Origin: CAZZEX01 sp964653285
GTDB taxonomy: Bacteria; Chloroflexota; Anaerolineae; B4-G1
Direction of reading: 5' to 3'
Length of the DNA stretch: 64,000 nt
NCBI GenBank assembly: GCA_964653285.1
Contig: CAZZEX010000006.1
Span: forward strand, 1 to 64,000
Below are positions 48,799 through 55,342 of this stretch, piece by piece. A program made the translations under genes and the position numbers. Every line of letters starts with the position of its first letter. The stretch's first letter is position 1. The notes under the pieces are model-generated. The model ran no database searches. It had not been told where the DNA came from and saw only the letters and a list, made by a program, of their open reading frames with translations.

Positions 48799-49695
48799 TT
48801 ACTGCCTCCCCCACAGGTCAACTCCGACCGTGTGGGCCAGGCGTTGCAGCCGCGCCATCGCATCCTGCATCGCTGTCCTCAGTTCTGTGCCCGGGCCCCC
48901 TGACCACCTCGCTGTGCCATCAACCAGCGCGGTTCCCACTCGCCCCATGGCCTCGTTCGCCGCCAGAAACTCTCCCACTGCGTCCTCCACTGCGTCCCAT
49001 CCTGCTGGCACGTAAGTTGTCTCTGCCAGCGTTGCTGGTGTCCTTGATAGGTCAACTGGTCCCATCTGAGGCAAATGTCTCTGATAGGCCCCAATCCCAA
49101 GCGCTGTCCGCACTTGACCCTCGACGAAAGCCAGGGCGCTCGGATCCTGGACGTAGTTCAGGTCATCAGTGTCAATGGTCAGTAACGGTGTTTGGGTATA
49201 GGTAGAGAAGTATCGTTCGTAGGCCTGTTGCAGGCTTTCGATGTAAGCGTGGTCCATTTCCCGTTCGTATGCGCGATCGCGGGTTGCAATGCGCAACATC
49301 AGCACGTCGGTCTCAGCATGTAGGTAGATGACGAGATTGGGCACAGGGATAGCGTTGGCCAGCACGTCATATAGCCGCTCATACATATCCAACTCGGCGC
49401 CTTCCAGGTTCAGGTGGGCAAAGAGGCTATCCTTGGCGAAGGTGTAATCCGCGATGAGGGGGCCGCGTGCCAGAAGCGCCGGTATCACCTGTTGCTGCCG
49501 GTAGCGGCTCAGCAGAAAAAATATCTGGGTCTGGAAGGCGTAGCGAACTCGATCGGCATAGAAGTCAGAGAGGAAGGGATTGGCCTCAAAAGCCTCCAAT
49601 AGCAACCCCGTCTTGAAGCGGGGCTGTAACAGACGAGCCAACGTTGTTTTCCCCACCCCGATGGCACCTTCGATGGCGAGGAAGAAAGATCGCAT
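48799..49695 (-). CDS. Deoxynucleoside kinase with about 80-residue C-terminal extension
   Basis: The 298-residue protein has a full dNK domain in residues 1-210: P-loop AIEGAIGVGKTTLARLL near 8, LLLEAFEANPFLSDFYADR near 30, LIADYTFAKDSLFAHLNL near 78, VIYLHAETDVLMLRIATRDR near 120 and the lid region. The extra C-terminal part (MGPVDLSRTPATLAE onward, ending LAHTVGVDLWGRQ) is helical and of unknown role. GGAGG upstream favours the ATG at 49695 over 49713. It is first in an operon with the second kinase, the sensor kinase and the editing protein. It may pair with the adjacent kinase as a heterodimer, as known in Lactobacillus. Confidence 0.9.
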   Translation of the reverse strand: MRSFFLAIEGAIGVGKTTLARLLQPRFKTGLLLEAFEANPFLSDFYADRVRYAFQTQIFFLLSRYRQQQVIPALLARGPLIADYTFAKDSLFAHLNLEGAELDMYERLYDVLANAIPVPNLVIYLHAETDVLMLRIATRDRAYEREMDHAYIESLQQAYERYFSTYTQTPLLTIDTDDLNYVQDPSALAFVEGQVRTALGIGAYQRHLPQMGPVDLSRTPATLAETTYVPAGWDAVEDAVGEFLAANEAMGRVGTALVDGTARWSGGPGTELRTAMQDAMARLQRLAHTVGVDLWGRQ

Positions 49696-49736
49696 CAATG
49701 AGAACCTCCACACACGTAGTTCGACCCCATAATTTG

Positions 49737-49765
49737 ATTATAGCCTGAGAACCGGAAGGTGTCAA
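49737..49765 (-). promoter_or_regulatory. Perfect-consensus sigma70 promoter for the kinase operon
   Basis: On the minus strand TTGACA (49765-49760), a 17-base spacer and TATAAT (49742-49737) match consensus completely. The predicted start is near 49730, about 35 bases before the deoxynucleoside kinase start. Confidence 0.85.
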
Positions 49766-49787
49766 CGCTCACGTGCCCGCTCACACC

Positions 49788-49816
49788 TTGACGGTGGGCG
49801 GGCCTTATGCTACAAT
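49788..49816 (+). promoter_or_regulatory. Sigma70-type promoter facing the etf region
   Basis: TTGACG (49788-49793), a 17-base spacer and TACAAT (49811-49816). It diverges from the kinase-operon promoter. No intact gene follows before etfB. Confidence 0.65.
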
Positions 49817-49941
49817 GCCTACTACCGGGGCACTCCCACCATCTTTGGTCATTGCCTCGGGCTTCTTCGCAGCCGCCTTATATGGTGCACATTGTTCAGA
49901 GCCGGTTACAGTATATGACAACTCTGCGTGGAAGTCAATTC

Positions 49942-50022
49942 GGTGTGTTTCAAATGGGTTGGTAGGGGCAGGGTTGCCCCGCCCTTACGTATGGTTTACC
50001 AACCGAGATGAAACACACCCAG
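49942..50022. mobile_element. Second type of palindromic MITE-like element (about 80 bp)
   Basis: GGTGTGTTTCA (49942-49952) is inverted at 50009-50019, and GGTTGGTA (49957-49964) is inverted at 49997-50004, so the unit folds into one long hairpin with a GGGGCAGGGTTGCCCC inner stem. GTCAATTC flanks it at 49934-49941 and 50023-50030, a perfect 8-bp duplication, with three extra bases at the right end. It is unrelated in sequence to the 10729/10862 family. Confidence 0.72.
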
Positions 50023-50036
50023 GTCAATTCGCCGAC

Positions 50037-50064
50037 TTGCACACTGGCGGCCTACGACTATAAT
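50037..50064 (+). promoter_or_regulatory. Promoter of the former acyl-CoA dehydrogenase/etf operon
   Basis: TTGCAC (50037-50042), 16 bases and a perfect TATAAT (50059-50064). The predicted start near 50071 would serve the truncated gene at 50101 and etfBA. Confidence 0.65.
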
Positions 50065-50100
50065 TATAAGCAGTTCGACACCTTCCCCAAGCAGCCTGCG

Positions 50101-50238
50101 ATGGATCTCTCCCTTACCCCCGAACACGAGATGACCCACCAGATGATGCGGGAGTTCGCCGAGCGCGAGGTGGCTCCTATCATCAAGGAGTACGACCGCA
50201 GTCATCCACTACGTTTTACGCATTACGCATTAGATTAA
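50101..50238 (+). pseudogene. Acyl-CoA dehydrogenase N-terminal remnant
   Basis: The ATG at 50101 starts MDLSLTPEHEMTHQMMREFA and continues EREVAPIIKEYDR, which is the typical first helix of acyl-CoA dehydrogenases. After about 33 residues the frame passes into stutter sequence (CACTACGTTTTACGCATTACG) and stops at 50236-50238. The remaining roughly 350 residues are absent. Intact dehydrogenases of this type donate electrons to ETF, encoded directly downstream, so this is the residue of a deletion or of a repeat insertion. Confidence 0.75.
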
Positions 50239-50249
50239 GGAGGTGTACT

Positions 50250-51047
50250 TTGCACATCGTAGTATGTACCAAACAGACACCCGACTCAGAAGCTAAAATG
50301 TCGGTGGACGAGGCGGGCAACGTTTCCTGGGGGGAGTCGCCACTCATCATCAACCCTTGGGACGAGTACGCCGTGGAGGAGGCATTGCTGCTCCGTGACA
50401 AGCACGGCGGGGCGGTCACTGTCATCTCGATGGGGCCGGAGGAGGCACTGGAGGCACTGAAGCACGCCGTCGCGATGGGGTGTGACGAGGCCATCTGCAT
50501 CTGGGATGACGCTTGCGCCGATTCCGACACCCTTGCCACCAGTTATGTGTTGGCCAAGACCATCGAGAAGTTGGGCGACGTGGACCTGCTCCTTTTCGGC
50601 AAGTCGGCGATTGACGCCGAGACGTGGCAGACCGGTTCGGCTGTCGCTCACCGTCTGGGCGTTCCCTCGCTGATGTACGTCATCAAGATCGCTGAACTGG
50701 ACCCCGATGGGAAGACCATCACCGTCGAGCGGCTGCTGGAGGAGGGGCGACAGGTGGTGTCGGCATCGCTGCCCGCTGTGGTCGGTACGACCAAGGGCAT
50801 CAACGAGCCGCGCTACACATCCTTCATGGGCATCCGCAAAGCGGCCCGCATGGAGTATCCCCTGTGGACGCTGGCCGACGTCGGCGCAGAGGCCGACAAG
50901 GTGGGCGCGGCTGGCTCCGGCGTGCGCTGGCCGCAGGTCTTCGCGCCGCCGGTACGCGAGGGCGAGGCCGAAATCATTGAGGCCGAGACGGTCGAAGAAG
51001 CGGCCTCGGTCCTGGTCGAGAAACTGTTGGCCGAGAAGGTGATCTAG
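50250..51047 (+). CDS. etfB: Electron transfer flavoprotein beta subunit
   Basis: The 265-residue protein has the ETF beta pattern: CTKQTPDSEAKMSVDEAGNV, INPWDEYAVEEALLLRDKHG near residue 33, VISMGPEEALEALKHAVAMG near 55, and the AMP-binding segment LLLFGKSAIDAETWQTGSAV near 115, with VVGTTKGINEPRY near 175. The heterodimer with EtfA carries FAD and moves electrons from dehydrogenases to the quinone pool or to bifurcating partners. The start is TTG at 50250 with AAGGAGG seven bases upstream. Its dehydrogenase partner gene upstream is decayed. Confidence 0.94.
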   Translation: MHIVVCTKQTPDSEAKMSVDEAGNVSWGESPLIINPWDEYAVEEALLLRDKHGGAVTVISMGPEEALEALKHAVAMGCDEAICIWDDACADSDTLATSYVLAKTIEKLGDVDLLLFGKSAIDAETWQTGSAVAHRLGVPSLMYVIKIAELDPDGKTITVERLLEEGRQVVSASLPAVVGTTKGINEPRYTSFMGIRKAARMEYPLWTLADVGAEADKVGAAGSGVRWPQVFAPPVREGEAEIIEAETVEEAASVLVEKLLAEKVI

Positions 51048-51058
51048 GAGGCGATGCA

Positions 51059-52045
51059 ATGAGCAACGACATCTTTGTCTGGGTAGAACAGTTCAAGGGC
51101 CAGCCCGCAGCCGCTTCCTGGGAGGCTGTCGGCACGGCGCGGCATCTGGCCGACACGATGGGCGGCCACGTTACTGCCTGTGTCTTCGGCGGGCAGGGAG
51201 TGGAAGCCCTGGCACAGGAGGCCATCTCCTACGGAGCCGATGCAGTCCTCCTGGCCGAAGACGCGACGCTGGCCGACTTCCGCGTCGAGCCACAGGTCGC
51301 ACTGCTGGCCAAGGCAGTTCGCGAGGCCGGCCCCACCGCTGTCCTCATCGGCGCGACCTTCCGCGGGCGTGAGTTGGGACCCGCACTGGCGGTGGAACTG
51401 GATACTGGCTGTATTGCCGACTGCACCGCACTGGAGTTCGAGGATGGCCAACTGGTCGCCACGCGCCCCATCTACGCGGGCAAGCTACTCTCCAAGTGTA
51501 CTATTCCCGAGCGGCGGCCGCGGATCTTCACCACCCGCGTGCGTGCCTTCCCCAAGCCGGAGCCCGATTCCGCCCGAAGCGGTGAGGTGGTCCGGGTGGA
51601 GCCGGTCTTGGCCGAGGGCGATATCCTCTCCCAGGTGGCGGGGTTCCAGGAGACCGAGGGCGGCGTGAGCCTGGCCGACGCTAGCATAATCGTCTCTGGC
51701 GGGCGTGGCGTCGGCGGGCCGGAAGGCTTCGAGCCTGTGCGTGAACTGGCGAAAACGTTGGGTGGAGCGCTGGGGGCCTCCCGCGCCGCCGTGGACGCTG
51801 GCTGGATTCCCTACGAGCATCAGGTGGGCCAGACCGGCAAGACGGTCAGCCCTGACCTCTACGTCGCTGCTGGCATCTCAGGTGCGATCCAGCACCAGGC
51901 TGGCATGCGCACCAGCAAAGTCATCGTCGCCATCAACAAAGACCCCGAAGCGCCAATCTTCAAATTGGCGCACTACGGTATCGTCGGTGACCTGTTCAAG
52001 GTAGTGCCTGCGCTTACAGCGGCCCTCAAGGAGAAACTCGGGTAG
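51059..52045 (+). CDS. etfA: Electron transfer flavoprotein alpha subunit
   Basis: The 328-residue protein is a typical ETF alpha with an N-terminal domain containing PTAVLIGATFRGRELGPALA near residue 98 and a C-terminal FAD-binding domain: IIVSGGRGVGGPEGFEPVRE near 210, GASRAAVDAGWIPYEHQVGQ near 240, VAAGISGAIQHQAGM near 277 and VIVAINKDPEAPIFK. It lies 11 bases after etfB with GGAGG upstream. No ETF:quinone oxidoreductase is in the window. Confidence 0.95.
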   Translation: MSNDIFVWVEQFKGQPAAASWEAVGTARHLADTMGGHVTACVFGGQGVEALAQEAISYGADAVLLAEDATLADFRVEPQVALLAKAVREAGPTAVLIGATFRGRELGPALAVELDTGCIADCTALEFEDGQLVATRPIYAGKLLSKCTIPERRPRIFTTRVRAFPKPEPDSARSGEVVRVEPVLAEGDILSQVAGFQETEGGVSLADASIIVSGGRGVGGPEGFEPVRELAKTLGGALGASRAAVDAGWIPYEHQVGQTGKTVSPDLYVAAGISGAIQHQAGMRTSKVIVAINKDPEAPIFKLAHYGIVGDLFKVVPALTAALKEKLG

Positions 52046-52147
52046 GCGAGGCCCGCCGGATCTGGCGGTCCGACGGGAGCAAGGGGGGCATGGTACTGGC
52101 CGCAGCCCTCAGGACCCCGTTTTCTGGCGCTAGAAGACGGTCTGTTA

Positions 52148-52175
52148 TTGTCGAATAGGCTGTTTGTGCTATAAT
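52148..52175 (+). promoter_or_regulatory. Promoter of the DUF2085 gene
   Basis: TTGTCG (52148-52153), 16 bases and a perfect TATAAT (52170-52175), with a predicted start near 52182, about 29 bases before the ATG. Confidence 0.65.
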
Positions 52176-52210
52176 CGAAAGTCGCGAAGGTTGAGTCTGA
52201 AACCTGCGCA

Positions 52211-53005
52211 ATGTTGCCGCAAATGGATGAACAGAAAAACCTTGGACAATCGATCACGGCCGGGATTCCAGTTGCCGATGTGCTGGCCGAGGTGGAACGA
52301 CGACGGGCAAAAGCCCGGCAGCCGGTGAGCGAGAGCCAGCGCCGTGTCGTCATCCTGGCCGACCGTTTTGTCTTCTGGCTTTCCAGACACTGGCTGGCTG
52401 TCTTCAACGCGCTGGCCTTTCTCTACGTGGGCCTCCCTGTCCTGGCCCCGGTGCTGATGCACCTGGGGGCCGGAGGGCCAGCGATGCTGATTCACCTCAT
52501 CTACCGACCGCTGTGCAATCAGTTGCCACAGCGTTCCTGGTTTCTATTCGGCCCGCAGTTCACTTACACGCTGCCGGAGTTTATGGAGCGAGTGGGGATA
52601 GACGTGATGAATGACCTGCTGCGGGCAGAAGCTTTCGCCGGCAATGAGGCCATGGGGTATAAGATGGCCCTTTGCGAGAGATGCACGGCCACCCACGGCG
52701 CGATTTTCCTCTTTGGGCTGCTCTACGCGCTGGCGCGGCGGCGCGTGCGTCCGCTCCCCTGGTGGGCCTACATCGGCTTTGGCCTCCTGCCGATGGCGCT
52801 GGATGGCGGTTACCAGTTCCTCTCGTATGCCCTACCCCTGCTGATGCCTGGCTTCCCCATTGTCCCTCACGAGTCCACGCCGCTGATGCGCACTCTCACG
52901 GGTGCGCTCTTTGGCCTGGCGACGGTCTGGTTGGCCTATCCTCTCGTTCAAGAGGCGATGGACGAGTTCCACGGCACACTGCAACGGCGGTTCGAGTGGG
53001 AGTAG
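52211..53005 (+). CDS. DUF2085 family membrane protein
   Basis: The 264-residue protein has a soluble charged N-terminus of about 50 residues and four or five membrane segments. Cys-containing motifs LIYRPLCNQLPQRSWFLFG near residue 97 and KMALCERCTATHGAIFLFGL near 155 match the DUF2085 pattern (CHQ..RS and CxRCxG). Two conserved Cys pairs suggest metal or redox function, but nothing is known. There is no strong Shine-Dalgarno before the ATG at 52211; an ATG at 52223 is an alternative. Confidence 0.8.
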   Translation: MLPQMDEQKNLGQSITAGIPVADVLAEVERRRAKARQPVSESQRRVVILADRFVFWLSRHWLAVFNALAFLYVGLPVLAPVLMHLGAGGPAMLIHLIYRPLCNQLPQRSWFLFGPQFTYTLPEFMERVGIDVMNDLLRAEAFAGNEAMGYKMALCERCTATHGAIFLFGLLYALARRRVRPLPWWAYIGFGLLPMALDGGYQFLSYALPLLMPGFPIVPHESTPLMRTLTGALFGLATVWLAYPLVQEAMDEFHGTLQRRFEWE

Positions 53006-53013
53006 TACGACCT

Positions 53014-53170
53014 AACCCCCCAGCCCCCTTCCCTACGAGGGAAGGGGGAGTCGGAGGCTCCCCCCCTCCCCGCCTCGGGGAGGGGCCAGGGGTCGGAGGC
53101 TCCCCTCCCATCCCCGCCTCGGGGAGGGGCCGGGAGTCGGAGGCTCCCCTCCCCGCCTCGGGGAGGGGTC
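53014..53170 (+). repeat. Tandem hairpin repeat of about 44 bp
   Basis: Three units each contain GTCGGAGGCTCCC and CCCGCCTCGGGGAGGGG, starting near 53050, 53092 and 53136, preceded by a related CCCTTCCCTACGAGGGAAGGG hairpin at 53028-53046 (longest run quoted in part). Each unit folds on itself. It fills the gap between the DUF2085 and yfiH-type genes and supplies the GGAGG before the latter. Confidence 0.8.
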
Positions 53171-53183
53171 AAGGAGGGAAGCA

Positions 53184-53966
53184 ATGCTGCGCGTGCGTGT
53201 AGACGGCATCGTGCTGTATCGCTTCGCAGGGCTGAGCAGGGCCGAGGGGCTGATCCACGCCGTTTTAACCCGCATCGGCGGTGTAAGTCGGGGGCCTTAC
53301 GCCACGCTCAATCTGGGTCACACCGTCGGTGACGATTTGGCGGCGGTGGAAGAGAATCACCGGCGGGCCCTGGGCGCGCTGGGATTGGAGCCCGGAAAGG
53401 TCGTCAGTCCTCATCAGGTACACGGGGCGCGTGTAGGAGTGGTCGGGCGAGCCCACCTGGGCACTGTCCAGCCAGCCACCGATGCGTTGGTGACTGCTGT
53501 GCCCGCTGTGCCGTTGCTGATGCGCTTCGGCGACTGTGCGCCGGTTCTGTTCTTCGACTCCGTGCGGCGCGTGGTGGGGATGGCTCACGCAGGGTGGCGC
53601 GGCGTGGTGGCGGGCACTGTCGGAGCGACGGTGCGGACGATGACGGAGCGGTGGGGCTGTGACCCGGCCGACCTGTGGGCCGGCATTGGCCCGACCATCG
53701 GCCCCTGCTGCTACGCGGTGGGGCCAGAAGTTGTGACGGTGGTAGAGGCCGCGTGTCCGCCAGGTGCTGGGGTGGTACACAACGTCAACGGACAGACCTA
53801 CCTGGATCTGCCCGCTGCAGTGCGGGCCCAACTCCACGCCGCTGGCGTGGAGCAGGTCGGGGACGCGGGCCTGTGCACCGCGTGCCGCGTGGACGAATTC
53901 TTCTCGCACCGGGCTGAGCACGGGCGCACAGGCCGCTTCGGCGTAGTGATGGAGCTGCTGAAATGA
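53184..53966 (+). CDS. YfiH/PgeF-family multicopper-like purine nucleoside hydrolase/phosphorylase
   Basis: The 260-residue protein belongs to the YfiH (DUF152, laccase-like domain) family. Zinc and active-site residues appear in VSPHQVHGARVGVV near residue 75, FGDCAPVLFFDSVRR near 115, GMAHAGWRGVVAGTVGA near 133 and GPTIGPCCYAVGPE near 170. Characterised members act on adenosine and other purine nucleosides, or edit peptidoglycan precursors. GGAGG precedes the ATG, but lies at the edge of the repeat. The stop overlaps the next gene by 4 bases. Confidence 0.92.
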   Translation: MLRVRVDGIVLYRFAGLSRAEGLIHAVLTRIGGVSRGPYATLNLGHTVGDDLAAVEENHRRALGALGLEPGKVVSPHQVHGARVGVVGRAHLGTVQPATDALVTAVPAVPLLMRFGDCAPVLFFDSVRRVVGMAHAGWRGVVAGTVGATVRTMTERWGCDPADLWAGIGPTIGPCCYAVGPEVVTVVEAACPPGAGVVHNVNGQTYLDLPAAVRAQLHAAGVEQVGDAGLCTACRVDEFFSHRAEHGRTGRFGVVMELLK

Positions 53967-54700
53967 CCAACATCGCACGTAATCTGGCACAAGTACAGGA
54001 GCACATGGCCGAGGCTGCATTGCGAGTTGGGCGGGACCCCGCCGAGGTCACGCTGGTCGCCGTGTGCAAGACCTTCCCGGCCGAAGCAGTCGTAGTTGCC
54101 TATCAGGCCGGCGTGCTTCACTTCGGCGAAAATCGCGTTGAGGAAGGGATGACCAAGATCCCCGCCATCCACGCCGCCATCTCTGGCCCTCAACCAACCT
54201 GGCACATGGTGGGCCACGTGCAGAGCCGGAAGGCACATGCAGTTGTGACGCACTTCGACTACATCCACTCCGTGGATCGGCTCAAAATCGCGCGGCGGCT
54301 GAGCCACTTCGCGCAGGAGGCCGGGCGGACACTGCCGGTGCTGCTGGAGTGCAACGTCTCCGGCGAGGAGACCAAGTTTGGGTTTGACCTGCAGGGTTGG
54401 GAGCGGGATAAAGCGCGGCGAGGGGCTTTCTTCGCCGCCGTCGAGGAGATCCTGGCGCTGCCGGGGCTTGCGGTGCGGGGCCTGATGACGATGGCCCCCC
54501 TCGTCGCAGACCCAGAGACTGTGCGGCCGGTCTTTGCCAGCCTGCGCGCTCTATTGGATACACTGCGAGAACGTTCCCCGGCCCACGATTGGCGTCATCT
54601 CTCGATGGGTATGACCGACGATTTCGAGGTCGCGGTTGAGGAAGGGGCAACGATGGTGCGGATTGGACGCGCCATATTTGGTAGACGGGAGAACCAGTAG
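53963..54700 (+). CDS. YggS/PLPBP-family pyridoxal phosphate homeostasis protein
   Basis: The 245-residue TIM-barrel protein carries the PLP Lys in TLVAVCKTFPAEAVV near residue 36, followed by FGENRVEEGMTKIP near 55, WHMVGHVQSRKAHAVV near 80, and SMGMTDDFEVAVEEGATMVR near 212, which binds the phosphate. It controls free PLP levels rather than catalysing a known reaction. It lies in the classic yfiH-yggS-yggT-yggU order seen near cell division genes, though none of these are present here. Confidence 0.94.
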   Translation: MTNIARNLAQVQEHMAEAALRVGRDPAEVTLVAVCKTFPAEAVVVAYQAGVLHFGENRVEEGMTKIPAIHAAISGPQPTWHMVGHVQSRKAHAVVTHFDYIHSVDRLKIARRLSHFAQEAGRTLPVLLECNVSGEETKFGFDLQGWERDKARRGAFFAAVEEILALPGLAVRGLMTMAPLVADPETVRPVFASLRALLDTLRERSPAHDWRHLSMGMTDDFEVAVEEGATMVRIGRAIFGRRENQ

Positions 54701-54742
54701 GTTAGTAAACTGGCAAATTAGTAAATTGGTGACGGAGAACCG

Positions 54743-55003
54743 ATGAACATTTTATTGCGTCTCATAAACTTGGTCTTCACTTTGTACTCTCTCGCCTTTA
54801 TCGTCCGCGCGTTTTTGTCGTGGTTTAGAGTCAGTCATTACCACCCGGTGATGCGATTCCTGATCCAGATCACCGAACCGCTACTGGCTCCATTGCGCCG
54901 CTACATTCCGCCCATGGGGGGGCTGGACTTCACGCCTGTGGTGGCTCTGCTCATCCTCTGGTTCGTGGAGCGGCTACTGCTGCTGGTCCTGGCGCTGTTT
55001 TGA
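54743..55003 (+). CDS. YggT family membrane protein
   Basis: The 86-residue protein has two membrane helices: INLVFTLYSLAFIVRAFLSW at the start and a C-terminal VVALLILWFVERLLLLVLAL, with the family loop ITEPLLAPLRRYIPPMGGLD between. Members are linked with cell division and osmotic tolerance, but their biochemistry is unknown. The region before it (54702-54735) has stuttering TTAGTAAA words. Its stop overlaps the next start by one base. Confidence 0.9.
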   Translation: MNILLRLINLVFTLYSLAFIVRAFLSWFRVSHYHPVMRFLIQITEPLLAPLRRYIPPMGGLDFTPVVALLILWFVERLLLLVLALF

Positions 55004-55311
55004 TGTTGGGGGCTGGGATGGCGCTGCAGGTAACCGAGGGAGGGGGAGGTTGCACTTTTCGGGTGCGTGTCCTGCCTCGGAGCAGGCGGGATAAAGTAGT
55101 GGGACTGCACGGCGACGCCCTTAAGATACGACTGACGGCCCCGCCGGTAGAGGGCAGAGCCAACCAGGCGTTGCGGAAGTTCCTGGGGAAACGGCTGGGC
55201 ATCTCGCCCTCGGCCGTCGAGATTCTCAGCGGCCGCACCTCACGTCAGAAGCAGGTGCGCGTAAAGGGCGTCTCCGCCGATGTCGTCCGTGCTTTGCTGG
55301 GCGAGAAGTGA
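55003..55311 (+). CDS. YggU/DUF167 family protein
   Basis: The 102-residue protein matches the DUF167 fold: RVRVLPRSRRDKVVGLHGD near residue 22, LKIRLTAPPVEGRANQALRK near 42 and VEILSGRTSRQKQVRVKG near 73. It is a small soluble protein of unknown function, and is regularly found after yggT. The ATG at 55003 overlaps the yggT stop; an ATG at 55018 is an alternative. Confidence 0.9.
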   Translation: MLGAGMALQVTEGGGGCTFRVRVLPRSRRDKVVGLHGDALKIRLTAPPVEGRANQALRKFLGKRLGISPSAVEILSGRTSRQKQVRVKGVSADVVRALLGEK

Positions 55312-55342
55312 CAGGCTGATGCCCTACATTGTCTCACCTGCC

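Noticed and set aside
53014..53170. CRISPR array
   Set aside because: The units are contiguous tandem hairpins without unique spacers.
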